Below are positions 1 to 9,143 of a DNA stretch of 64,000 nt, in pieces. The translations under genes were made by a program, and so were the position numbers. The stretch comes from Emiliania huxleyi CCMP1516 (lineage: Eukaryota; Haptophyta; Isochrysidales; Noelaerhabdaceae), in the NCBI RefSeq assembly GCF_000372725.1, contig NW_005196756.1, forward strand, positions 260,820 through 324,819, given 5' to 3'. Position 1 is the first letter of the stretch. Every line of letters begins with the position of its first letter. Under the pieces are notes generated by a model, which was not told the DNA's origin, did not search any database, and saw nothing but the letters and a program-made list of their open reading frames with translations.

Positions 1-362
1 TTGTTCACCACCCTGCCCGCTCACGGCTGGAGAGCGCTTCAAGCGAGGGTGGCCTAGCTCAGCTGTGAGCGCTGTCAGAGCGGTGTTTCGACACCGATAT
101 CGTTCGAGGAGAACGCTGATTCAAAATCCGCTGTTCACACTTCACAGGCAAGTGTAAGCGGAGCAGCTGAGTAGATACAGCGAATCCTTTGTGTTCACAC
201 CTGCAAGAGCAGGTGTGAACCGATTTCGGCCTTAGCCGTCGGTATGCCAATAGCGTGCTAGCCAAGTAGTACGCAGTTGGATTCCGAGGGTGTCCCATCA
301 CAAGTTCGGCTGTCGACAGACAAGATTGTCCCTTAGTCGACAGCACCCGCCTTTGGACGGTG
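1..362. other. Hairpin-rich stretch without a recognised gene
   Basis: No protein family is recognised here. Several short perfect hairpins are visible: GGTGT/ACACC closed by a TTCG tetraloop at 82-95, CGTTC/GAACG at 101-115, and a 12-bp stem GTTCACACCTGC with its exact complement around an AAGA loop at 193-220. A structured RNA or an element end is possible, but no tRNA, rRNA or snRNA consensus could be matched. Confidence 0.3.
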
Positions 363-408
363 CTCTGACTGGCTTTGAGAATATATTTTTTCTTTTTGGT
401 TCACATGG

Positions 409-675
409 CTAGAGGTTGGCCTCCCACCGTTGTGAACATAGTCTGGCCCGAAGGAGCCGCTCGTCTCTTGTCCGGGCAAACGCGCGCCCGATAGCCCCAT
501 TAAGCACGTGTGAGGGGTATCCGAGCGCCGTAAACTCCCTGAGCTTGCTCGTCACGCTGAGCGTGAATCCCTCGTCATCGCTCGCCATTGCGACAACCTT
601 GAGCAGGCATCCAACAACGATTCCCTCCTTCATTTTCGCGCATGTGAAGCTATCCCAACGATGGTAGCGCCACAC
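409..675 (-). mobile_element. Retroelement reverse-transcriptase C-terminal fragment (tentative)
   Basis: The minus-strand translation reads like the region after the catalytic palm in algal non-LTR type reverse transcriptases: a YHRWDSF stretch, then KEGIVVGCL, then a helical stretch ending LREFTALGYP. No catalytic YxDD motif is present and the frame is open for only about 88 codons, so this is at best a decayed fragment. There is no ATG-led gene. The call rests on remembered family appearance, not on a search. Confidence 0.4.
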
Positions 676-728
676 CCTTGGGATCCGCTTCGCAATACAT
701 GATATGCAGTAATTGGGTTGGGCGAAAT

Positions 729-859
729 TGCAGTTTACTACGTTTTGAGCTCTTCTCTTGGCAATTTGACCCGAATTACGTAAAATTTGACCCGAATATA
801 TATATTACGTAATTCGGGTCAAATTGCCAAGAGAAAAGCTCAAAACGTAGTAAACTGCA
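729..859. repeat. Long near-perfect inverted repeat, MITE-like or hairpin RNA
   Basis: A 55-nt left arm (729-783) and a 55-nt right arm (805-859) are reverse complements with a single mismatch, separated by a 21-nt AT-rich spacer that itself repeats part of the arm (AATTTGACCCGAAT). The block is much more AT-rich than its surroundings. It could be a miniature inverted-repeat element or give a hairpin transcript. No clear target-site duplication was found. Confidence 0.85.
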
Positions 860-1005
860 TTTTCCCCTAATTGTTTTAGCAACAGACATTCGAGAGAGAA
901 GCTAAAAGCTAAATAAAACACCGGGCATCGCAGGCCGCATTTGGTAGCATCATAGCACATTTGGTGGAAGTGCGATTTGGTAACATCTGGTGCATTCGGT
1001 GGCCG

Positions 1006-1190
1006 TGGTGGCCTCAGTGGTGGCCCCAGTGGTTGGTTGGTGGGCCTCAGTGGTGGCCTGCCTCAGTCAGTGGTGGCCTCAGTGGTGGCCCCAGTGGTTG
1101 GTGGGCCTGTGGTGGCCTCAGTGGTGGCCTCAGTGGTGGCCCCAGTGGTTGGTGGGCCTCAGCGGTGGCCTCGGTGGGGGACTCAGGCAT
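1006..1190 (+). repeat. GTGGTGGCC-type minisatellite, followed by a C run
   Basis: Head-to-tail variants of CTCAGTGGTGGCC and CCCAGTGGTTGGTGGGC fill this block, open in all plus frames. A run of about 17 C follows at 1194-1211. The open frames are a by-product of the repeat and are not called as genes. Confidence 0.85.
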
Positions 1191-1389
1191 TTGACCCCCC
1201 CCCCCCCCCCCTCGCGAGGTCAGCTATCCGTCGGAACTTCCGACCCGATGGCCTGCACCAATTCGCGCCTCCGACCCCCCCTTGCGAGCTCCATATGACC
1301 GAAGAAGAAATCCAGCCCTGGAAAAAGAAATCCACACTCACACTCCAGGGCCCAGGGGGGTCCCCTACCATCACACTGGTGTGAACAGG

Positions 1390-1449
1390 TCCCGGACCCA
1401 TACTGTGACCTTGTCGCATATGGTACCAGGTCACAGTATGGGTTCGGGA
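1390..1449. repeat. 22-bp inverted repeat with short loop
   Basis: Arms at 1390-1411 and 1428-1449 (containing CCCATACTGTGACCT and its complement) match at 21 of 22 positions around a 16-nt loop. A G/A-rich run of about 35 nt follows at 1500-1535. Confidence 0.8.
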
Positions 1450-1864
1450 CGCATATGGACATGTGCAAGTTTTCATATGAACGTTCATATGATTGATAAT
1501 GGGGGGGGGGGGGGAGGAGGGGGAGGGGGGGGGAAGGGCCGGGGAAGAAAAAGGGCAGGGATCCGGTGGAGGAGTTGGCGGTGGAAAACCCGCCCCTGTT
1601 CGGCACGTTGGAAGTGGCGGCTCCCCTGAACGCGTGTTATTGAATTTAAGTTGAGGGCAAAAGAGAAAATATTTGGCGATCGATGCCGACCGAACCTCGC
1701 GCGCGGGACCTGTTCCTTTTTACCCATCTCTCACAGTAGAGGTGTCCGTTTTTATTTACTCGCGCGCGGCAGCGCGCGAAACGAAATTCCAGCGGCGAGC
1801 AGTTCGGTGTGGCCTCGCTTGCGTCTCGGGCCCGATAACACCGTGGATCCGGGACGGCTCTCTC

Positions 1865-1961
1865 ATAGCAGCCCATAACATGTTATGGGTGTTATGGGTG
1901 TTATGGGGCCGGCCCCATAACACCCAATACAACCCATAACATGATTGTTATGGGCTGCTAT
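1865..1961. repeat. Imperfect palindrome built from CCATAAC units
   Basis: Two arms meet at GGCCGGCC near 1907-1914. Each arm is made of repeated CCATAAC or GTTATGG, and the outer ends (ATAGCAGCCCATAAC and its complement) pair. The nested structure could extrude as a cruciform. Nothing recognisable as a gene lies between 860 and 2097. Confidence 0.8.
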
Positions 1962-2097
1962 GCCCCGAGAGCCATAACACCATAACAATAACTGCGCCTG
2001 GGGACAAGGAGTTTTGTCACAAAACAATCAGCAGGCTTTCGTATTCGCGTACTCGGGCACGCGCGTCGCGGATCGCTCGCGGGGTCGCTGAGGAGCT

Positions 2098-5061
2098 TTA
2101 GAAGCCCTGAAAGCAGGCCTCGTACGGAGGCATCCGGCGCAGCCCCGCCGCTGGCGCTCCCCCTCCCTGCACAGATTGCCAGATCGGGGAGACGAGCCGG
2201 AGCGGCGCCGGACGGGTCGAGTCACCTTCCCGGCCCTCGCTCTCACCCCCTCCGCCCCCCGTGGCGCCATCCCCGTCCTCCTCCTCAGGCCAGTCGAAGA
2301 GAGGAGCCCACTCTGGCGCACCGCCGTACGGAAAGGGCCTCGCCGCGCTTGGCTCCGCCGCCTCCCTCGCCTCGAGCGAGGGCCAGAAGGCGACCATCAG
2401 CGAGACGCGGGCGGCGCCGCCCCTCGCCCCGCGGCCGGGCACCACGCCTAGGAGAGGCCTCAGACGGGTCCGAGAGAGGGGAGCAAGGAGGGGCTCCTCG
2501 CCAAGGCAGCAGCGCCATGCAGCATCGATCCGCCGAAGAGGAGGAGCCGGTTGGCGCGCGGGAGGGCGGCGTAGCCTGCAGGAGGGCTCCGAAACGGGTG
2601 GGGGAAGGGCCTGGTTGCCGGGTGGCGCGGAGGAGGGGCGGGCGAGAGAGCCGGAGCTAGCGAGGGAGGAGCAGCGAGGCGTCTGGTCGGTGACGAGGGT
2701 GGGTCCGCCTGAGGACAATCAGTCAGCCAGCCAGTCTGACACACCTCCTAGCATGGAGGACGGGCCCACGCGCGCACACACGCTGCACACGATTGGCTCG
2801 GGAGCCGACACGAGACACGCTGTCACCCGCCGTAGCACCGGGTCCGGACTGCTGGACACGCAGCACACAGCTCACAGACGGACAATCGACGGGTCCAATC
2901 AACCGTCAGAGGTTCCCACTCTCCTGAACGGCACTGGAGACAGTGAGGACGCGTCGAGACTGGGAGCAAATTCCGAGGCTAGATGGAGCGAGGGCGGGGA
3001 GGGGAGGAAGAGGGTACAGGTTGGGAGGAGAATCGGGTGAGTGGTCAATGTATGAGGGCGCTCGGCCAAGCGAGGGATAGAGACCGATCAACGAGTCCGT
3101 TCTTGGGTCCAGGCGTGTGGCCGGTGAGCTGCGGCCTCCGAGGCGCGTCTGTGCGCTCGCGATGAGGTTTGCTCGCCCTCCCTGGGACCCCGTGTTGCGT
3201 GTCTGACTGCCACTGGCCTGTCGTGGCATTTCGGCCCCCGGGGGAGGTGCATTTGTGTGAGTCGACGGGCGGCCCACCGGCGGACGAGGTGAGGAAGAGG
3301 GCGCACGAGACGAGCGGGTGCCGCGGCCCTCTGGCGCCGCGCCCCTCGTCCGCCGAGTCAAAGTGCATCTGCAGCGAGGGGCAGGCGATCTCGGCTGCAC
3401 CTCGGCCGCACCTCGGCTGCACCTCGGCTGCACCTCGGCTGCATCTCGGCTACATCTCGGCTACATCTCGGCCTGGTGCCCCGTGGCGTGCGGTCGGCAG
3501 TGCGCCCACCACTCTGCGTGACCCGCCTACAGGAAGGTGCTCAGAGGGTGTGTGGAAGGCGGGTGGGAATTGCCCATACCATCTCGGCGCGACCCGCCTC
3601 GGCCTCCTCGGGCATCGCATCTCGGCTATCTCTCGGCTGGATCTCGGCGGAATCTCGGCGAGAACTTGCCTCGGCCACCTCGGGCATCGCCGCCGCGGCG
3701 AGCCGCTGCAGCCGCCGGATAGCGCGGTCGAGGCCGGAGGCGGGCGGGCCTACGAGATCTGGATAGGACATGTCCCGGTCATGTCCGGGACACGGCCCAC
3801 AGCACAGGCCGAGGCGGGTGCTCGGCCTTCTGTCTGAATACGCGGAGCGAGGAAAATGTTACACGGAATACGCGTCCATTTTTGGGCCTCGTTTGGAATA
3901 CGTATTCTGGAATACGTGTGGAATACGGTCGGAACCCTGCGAATCCGGGCAGAATACAGCCCTTTTGGACGTCGTTTGGAATACGTGGAATACGTATTCA
4001 GACAGTAGGGTGCGCGGCCTCGCAGCGAGTGCACGTACGAGAAGAAGGGCGAGGCGAGCCGGACGCCTTTGGCGGGAGAGATGGGGAGAGATGGGGAGAG
4101 ATGGGGAGAGATGGGGAGAGATGGGGAGAGATGGGGAGACATATATGGCGAGGGGAGTCGTACGCATATGTGGCGGTGCGGCAGAGGTGCAGCCGAGATT
4201 GATCGAGATACAGCCGAGGCGCGGCCGAGGTGCAGCCGAGGTAGGAGAGGTGCGGCAAAGGTGCGGCCGAAGGACGCAGACACACCGTCGCAGATGTACC
4301 CGTGCGAGGCCCAGAAAGGGGAGGACGGGCCCAGTGCAGCTGCGAGCCTGCCCACCATTCCACGGGGCAACGCGCCTGCCGATGCAGTGCAATGTGATCT
4401 TCACCTCGGCTGCATCGCAACTGCATCTCGGAGATGCACCTTAAATTGTGCCGTACGTACCTCGGCTGCATCTCGGTTGCACCTCTGCTACACCTTGCAT
4501 CTCGGCTGCATCTCGGCTGCATCTCGGCTGCATCTCGCCTTCGAGGCACGCCACGAAGGCTCCTCCTCTAGCTCCTCCGCCGGGCGGTGGCACAGGCGGT
4601 GGCACGGGCCGGGCGAGGCAGTGCCACGCCATAGCCGCCGCACGGCCGGCGGCGCTCGGCGCGGGCTCCTCCTCCTCGTACCTCAGGCAGTGCGAGGCGA
4701 GGCGGTGCGAGTAGCCGCCGCGAGCGAGGAGCGCATCGAGTCCCGCCTCCGACGCCAGCCCCTCCTGGCAGAGGAGGAGCGCGAGCCGCTCCCTCGCGCT
4801 CCGCTGCAGGGGAGCATCGCCACGCGCGCAGGCGACGGCGCGGAGCAGCGCCCGAGCCACAACCAGCAGCTCGCCGCGACTCGTCGCCGCCTGGCGCGCC
4901 CTCAGCGCGGCATCGAGGAGCAGTCGGGCGGCGCGATGCTTGCCAGCGGCGCTCGTCAGCCTCGCCGCGCGAGCAGTGCAGGCGCGCAGCCGGGAGGTCC
5001 GGTCGGAGCGTGAGCGTGGACCGTCGAGCAGCGCGGCCCACCAATTTGAGCCCACGCCCAT
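2098..5061 (-). CDS. Two-exon gene of unknown function with a 2.1-kb GC-AG intron
   Basis: I do not recognise the family. Exon 1 runs 5061-4539 from the ATG that begins MGVGSNWWAALLDGP and is a helical Ala/Arg/Leu-rich region, then GYSHRLASHCLRYEEEE and MAWHCLARP, ending GGAFVACLE. The proposed intron (4538-2448) starts GCGAG, ends CTCCTAG, and is filled with CTCGGCTGCA-type and GGGGAGAGAT minisatellites. Exon 2 (2447-2098) continues in phase with GVVPGRGARGG, then RVSLMVAFWPSLEAR, PEWAPLFDWPEEE and SPIWQSV, and ends PPYEACFQGF before TAA. The joined frame gives about 290 residues. Support comes from the phase match, the protein-like composition of both exons and the GC-AG pattern seen elsewhere. 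The intron length and lack of a known homologue are the main doubts. Confidence 0.5.
3395..3475 (+). repeat. CTCGGCTGCAC/ATCTCGGCTGCA minisatellite (first block)
   Basis: Tandem CTCGGC-based units of 10-11 nt, with further copies at 3580-3660 and a larger block at 4395-4545. The same ATCTCGGC unit occurs in a transportin-3 intron near 15356-15392. Confidence 0.85.
4081..4140 (+). repeat. Six-copy 10-bp tandem repeat GGGGAGAGAT
   Basis: Exact head-to-tail copies of GGGGAGAGAT. Just upstream (3840-4000) are spaced GGAATACG motifs. All of this lies inside the proposed long intron of the minus-strand gene. Confidence 0.9.
4395..4545 (+). repeat. CTCGGCTGCAT minisatellite (second block)
   Basis: Dense CTCGGCTGCAT units end directly at the proposed exon 1 donor of the minus-strand unknown gene, so the intron begins within the repeat. 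Confidence 0.85.
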
Positions 5062-5078
5062 GTAGCCCAAAATGCGGA

Positions 5079-5190
5079 GCTGGCAATAGGACCGCGCAAG
5101 CGGCGTGGCGTGGAGGGCCCTCCACGTGGCGTGGCGTGGAGCGGTTGTGCTTTCCCAGGGCGGGGGCCCCTCTGCGCCGGGGGACCCCCC
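5079..5190. repeat. Dispersed repeat, second copy at 30945-31030
   Basis: AATAGGACCGC(C)GCAAGCG, GCGTGGCGTG and CCCCTCTGCGCCGGG occur in the same order here and at 30945-31030. The stretch 5190-5800 shows no recognisable gene. Confidence 0.7.
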
Positions 5191-5807
5191 GTGAGGATCA
5201 CACACCAGCAGTTTGAGAATATCTGAGGCTGTGCTCTGCGAGCTGTGATCGCCCTCCGGACCACCCCTTGGACCACACATCTGAGCACCTCACCCCGCCC
5301 CGCCCCGCCGCCGCCTCGTGTGCAGGCGTCGCGGCGCGGGGGCTCGCGGAGCTATAGGAGAGAGCAGCCGGCGATCACGACGAGCAGGCGTTGCTGCGTG
5401 TCGCTCTTGACTTCGATCGACACGCTTCACGCGTGAGCCCAGCGCCGCACCAACGTGCGCAGTTGTGTGTGTATGGACTCGATTTCGGACGGAGTACCTT
5501 GGGCATGGGTAGAGGGTGGATGCGTGGATGGAAGGTATGGGGGAGTAACGTAAACTTTCTAAGACGTACTCGCCGATCCACCGCGGACGACACACTGGTC
5601 ACTGGTCACTGCGATGGAGCATTCCGCGTCCGCCCAGGGCCCACACACGACGCAGCACTCATGACCGGACTCACTCGCGCCTCAGTCTGTAACGCTCTGG
5701 CGACGCATGCTCACACACCTCGCCGAACCACGCGGGCTGGCTCCAACAAGCTCCTCTAGTGCAGATGAGCCACTAAAAGCCGGTCGGCGTACAGAGCCCT
5801 CGATACC

Positions 5808-6290
5808 TCATTGCCCCGGCGCCCACGCCTCGATCTTCTTGGGTAGCAGCTGGTTCGACAGGTCCTCTCCGTGGCCTAGGCAGCCGTGTTCGCCCTTGCC
5901 CCAAGTAAAGACGGCGTCGTCAGCGGTGGTGGCGATGCTGTGCTGTGTGCTTACCTCCAGCCGCCACAGCGACGACGCGCCGCCCCGCCAGCGTCTCGAC
6001 GTTCTTGGGCAGCAGCTGGTCCTGCGGGTCGCCATGGCCCAACTGGCCGTCGCCTCCGAAGCCCCAACTCCAGACGGCACCTTCGGCGGTGGTGGCGATG
6101 CTTTGAGTGCTCCCAGCCGACACAGCGACGACGCGCTGGCCGGCCAACGCCTCGACCTTCTTCGGTTCGAGATTGATGGTTCTGCTGGTCGCCGTGGCCC
6201 AGCTTGCCAAAGCCTCCATCGCCCCAGCTCCAGACAACGCCGTTGGCGGTGAGGGCGAAGCTCTGGCTGCTTCCAGCCGACACGCTGAGG
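5808..6290 (-). pseudogene. RCC1-repeat protein remnant with two frame breaks
   Basis: Three RCC1 (regulator of chromosome condensation) beta-propeller repeats are visible, each with the VSAG...SWG...GQLGHG pattern: GVVWSWGDGGFGKLGHG near 6200-6270, GAVWSWGFGGDGQLGHG near 6030-6100 and DAVFTWGKGEHGCLGHG near 5860-5900. They lie in three different minus-strand frames. The breaks, near 6180 and 5950, have no room for an intron, so they are real frameshifts or sequencing errors. Full RCC1 propellers have about seven blades, so this is also truncated. A TGTAGAG tandem repeat abuts the upstream side. Confidence 0.75.
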
Positions 6291-6480
6291 GAGGGTGTAG
6301 AGGATGTAGAGTGTAGAGCGCTGTAGAGCTCGTGTAGAGATGTAGACGGCGCTCTGGTGTCTGGACACTGGAGCGCTGAGAGCTGTAGAGCTCTACATCC
6401 GGCGCGGGACGAAGCGCCTCCGTTGTAGAGCGATGTAGAGCGCGATTTTACTGTAGAGTGTTGTAGAGGCTCTACAGCCA
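6290..6480 (+). repeat. TGTAGAG tandem/interspersed repeat
   Basis: About fifteen TGTAGAG heptamers occur at irregular spacing, directly upstream of the RCC1 remnant on its own strand. No gene is seen in 6480-6620. Confidence 0.8.
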
Positions 6481-6622
6481 AACCGCCGGGAAGGAAGTCG
6501 GACTCAAAGAGGTCGAGCCGCGCTAATGGGGTGTCTCCGAGCTTACTGGAGCTCTGATGGACGGCCCTGACTATCCCTGGGACACACAGAGAGTCCCTCT
6601 GACGGCACACCCTATAACTGCG

Positions 6623-7468
6623 TCATGACCAGCCTGCATGCGTCGCCGATTCGTCGCTGTGATTCTTTAGCAGGCAGTGGACTGTCGGCTGCGAGGACGG
6701 TCGCATTTGGACGGGTCGCTGCGCACGGCCATTCGTGAGCAGCATGTCGGCGTACCCGTGCCCAGAGAAGACCTGGCGGCGGCGTGGCGCGGGGCTGGCG
6801 AGTGTCGAGTGAGGTGGCGCCCGAGGGCTAGGAGGAAGTCTAGGAGAGGGCTAGGAGAGGGCTAGGAGAGGTCCAGGACAGGTTTAGGAGAGGTCTATCT
6901 AGGAGAAGGTCGAGGAAAGGGCTAAGAAGAGGTCTAGGAAAGGGCTAGGAAAGGGCTAGGAGAGGTCTAGGAGAGGTCTAGGAAGAGGGCTAGGGAGAGG
7001 TCTAGGAAGAGGTCTAGTAGGAGTGCCGCCTGGCAGTTTGGCGCCAATCGCGTGCGTAGCCGGCGGAGCGACGCGTGCAGCTGCAGCGACGAGCCCTCGA
7101 AGAGGCGGCCACAGCCGCCGCAGAAGAGGGTGTCTCCCGTGATGGCGGCGTGAGGCGCCGCCGGCGCGGCCGACGAGGAGATCTGGAAGACTGCAGATCC
7201 AAGCGTGTGGCCAGGCACCTGAACCCCGAGAGGAGGCCGAGAGGAGGCCGAGTCCCGAGAGGAGGCCGAGAGGAGGTCGAGACCTGAAAGAGGTCGAGAC
7301 CTGGGCGCCCAGGATCGGCACCACCTTGATGCGCAGCTCGCGCGGCCCCATCACGGAAGGCAGCGTGCCGCCGATCTGCTCCGCCTGTGGCTCGTCCGGC
7401 CGCGTGTGCAGCACCAGCAGGTGGCCGAGCACGCGCTCGGCGAGCCAGGTGGAGAAGAGGCCGTACAT
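6623..7468 (-). CDS. Glyoxalase-II-like metallo-beta-lactamase protein, N-terminal part atypical
   Basis: Glyoxalase II hydrolyses S-D-lactoylglutathione with a binuclear metal site. Three exons join cleanly: 7468-7301 (ending [12 protein letters not shown]), a GT-AG intron, 7218-7030 (PGHTLGS, then [17 protein letters not shown], the classic second half of the metal site), a GC-AG intron (7029-6773) made of CTAGGAGAGG repeats, and 6772-6623 ([11 protein letters not shown], equivalent to the family's VYCGHEYT). The family's first metal motif HxHxDH is missing: the residues before LRIKVV are hydrophobic and membrane-like ([19 protein letters not shown]). Either an upstream exon was missed or the enzyme is a truncated, probably inactive relative. 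ATG 7468 is a guess; open frame continues upstream. Confidence 0.6.
6830..7029 (+). repeat. CTAGGAGAGG minisatellite within an intron
   Basis: Ten-nucleotide units CTAGGAGAGG/TCTAGGAAAG fill almost the whole proposed intron 2 of the glyoxalase-II-like gene. Confidence 0.85.
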
Positions 7469-7811
7469 GATGCGCAGCAGCGGGCCGTGCTCAGGGCACG
7501 GGCTGTTGCGCCGCCTGCTCGAGAGCGTCGAGATGTTCCACAGGTAGAGCAGGCTGGAGCCGAGCGATAGCAGGCCCCAGCGCCGGAGCGAGAGGGCCCA
7601 GATCGCGCTGACCGTCGCGCTGACGGCGGCACGGACGTAGGAAAATGAAACGGTCGACTCCCAAGAAACTGCCCGCGTACTCGTACTCGAGAACCAAAAA
7701 TAAGAAATCGATGTCCCCTCTGTCTGACGCGGCAAGGGCTCCAAGGGCTCTGCCCAAGGGCTCTGCCCCCAAAGGGCGACGGCGCGGTGGGCACGGTCCC
7801 AAGGCTCAAGC

Positions 7812-9143
7812 ATGCTCACTGTCTCCACGCACCAGCTCCACTCCTTCCTTCCGCCGGCCCCAAAGGACGAGATTTCCGTGCCGTTCAGCCCGGCAAGCAC
7901 AATGGACGATCTCAAAACCAAGATCTGCGGCGCCACCGGGCTCGCCCCGCAGCTTCAGCCTGCCCTGCGGCTCATGGCGTCCAGTGCGATGGTCCCCCTC
8001 GCCGACGACGGCGCGTCCGCCGTTGGAGTGATGGACATCTGGCTGAGATACGACGACGAGCGCGCCGGTGATGAGAAGACCTTGATCAACGGTTGCGCAG
8101 AGACGCTCGTTGTGGATGTGCTGACCGATGGCGGCGTCGAGGTGCTGATGAAGAAGGCCATCGATTTGACCGACGACACCACCTGCTCACTCCGCCTCAC
8201 GTCCGGCATCCGCGCCTCTGTCGACCCGTCCCTCGTCCCGACCTCGCTCATCGTCGTCAACGGCCAGGCCTTAACGGTGTCGCCGGAGGAGACCATCGGG
8301 GCGCTGCAGGGGCGGTGCGCGGCCCTGCTCCGAGTGCCGGTCGAGCACCAGGCGCTCTTGGTGAGCAACGCTGATCGAGCACCAGGCGTCAGCAACGCTC
8401 GGGTCGACGACCACGGTGGCGCGCAGCACAAGCTGCTCGAGATCGCCGACCTGCGCCGCCGCATGGGCGGCGCCCTCACGCTCCTCGACCTCCGCAAGCC
8501 GGAGGACGCGGAGCGCGCCGGCCTCGCGCCGAAGGTCTCTTCTGCCGCCCCGAAGCCGGTACGGTCGTTCTTTAAGCCCGTCTCGACCAAGCCAATGCAG
8601 ATCTTCGTCAAGACGCCGACCGGCAAGTCCATCACGCTTCGCATCGCGGCCTCTGACTCGATGAACTTCTTGAAGGCGCAGATCGAGGACAAGGAGGGCA
8701 TCCCGCCCGACCAGCAGCGCCTGATCTTTGCGGGCAAGCAGCTCGAGGACGGCCACACCCTGTCGGACTACAACATCCAGGAGGAGTCGACCCTGCACCT
8801 TGTCCTCCACCTGCGCGGCGGCATGATGCACATCACGAGCGGCCGCCTCGACTACGAGGACCTCGCGAAGGTCAGGTGCCGGCTCGAGCTGCGCACCATC
8901 GACGGCGGCACGCTCGACACCATCGACATCACGGGCGCCACCACGTGTGCCGACGTCAAGGCGGCGGCGACGGCAGCGCTCGCCAAGGCGGCTCGCGACA
9001 AGGAGGTGGACGACATGAGCGAGGCGGACGCCAAGCGCCTCCTCAAGCAGATGCTGCAGCGGGGGCAGGCGGGCTCCTCCTCGGCCGCCCACGCGCCCGA
9101 CGACGCCCCCAAGAAGCAGCGGCTCGGCGGCCCCCCCGCGTGA
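7812..9143 (+). CDS. Ubiquitin-domain protein with an internal near-perfect ubiquitin fold
   Basis: The 443-residue product starts at ATG 7812. Residues 262-337 closely match ubiquitin: [15 protein letters not shown] at the start, the [21 protein letters not shown] core, [14 protein letters not shown] and a terminal LRGG. Equivalents of ubiquitin Lys27, Lys29, Lys33 and Lys48 are visible. LRGG is followed by [11 protein letters not shown] rather than ending or beginning another ubiquitin, so this is a ubiquitin-like domain in a longer protein. An N-terminal region (1-120) may hold a weaker second ubiquitin-like fold. The C-terminus is Ala/Lys-rich and ends GGPPA before TGA 9141-9143. The next coding stretch continues in the same frame. 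Confidence 0.85.
   Translation: MLTVSTHQLHSFLPPAPKDEISVPFSPASTMDDLKTKICGATGLAPQLQPALRLMASSAMVPLADDGASAVGVMDIWLRYDDERAGDEKTLINGCAETLVVDVLTDGGVEVLMKKAIDLTDDTTCSLRLTSGIRASVDPSLVPTSLIVVNGQALTVSPEETIGALQGRCAALLRVPVEHQALLVSNADRAPGVSNARVDDHGGAQHKLLEIADLRRRMGGALTLLDLRKPEDAERAGLAPKVSSAAPKPVRSFFKPVSTKPMQIFVKTPTGKSITLRIAASDSMNFLKAQIEDKEGIPPDQQRLIFAGKQLEDGHTLSDYNIQEESTLHLVLHLRGGMMHITSGRLDYEDLAKVRCRLELRTIDGGTLDTIDITGATTCADVKAAATAALAKAARDKEVDDMSEADAKRLLKQMLQRGQAGSSSAAHAPDDAPKKQRLGGPPA

Noticed and set aside
40-135. tRNA-like stretch (GGCCTAGCTCAG and GATTCAAAATC)
   Set aside because: A D-arm-like and a T-arm-like string occur, but the acceptor stem, anticodon arm and spacing cannot be folded into a cloverleaf.
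961-1384. Overlapping GG/VVA-rich open frames
   Set aside because: All three plus frames are open because the sequence is a minisatellite.
2261-3040. 259-codon plus-strand open frame
   Set aside because: Arg/Pro/Gly-rich translation with no domain; it is antisense to the better-supported minus-strand exon and reflects GC bias.
3395-4545. CRISPR-like array
   Set aside because: The repeats are short contiguous minisatellite units without unique spacers, and the DNA is eukaryotic.
9141-9143. Firm claim that the ubiquitin-gene TGA is recoded
   Set aside because: Only the frame continuity suggests it; no active-site context or homologue supports a selenocysteine there, so it is reported only as a question.
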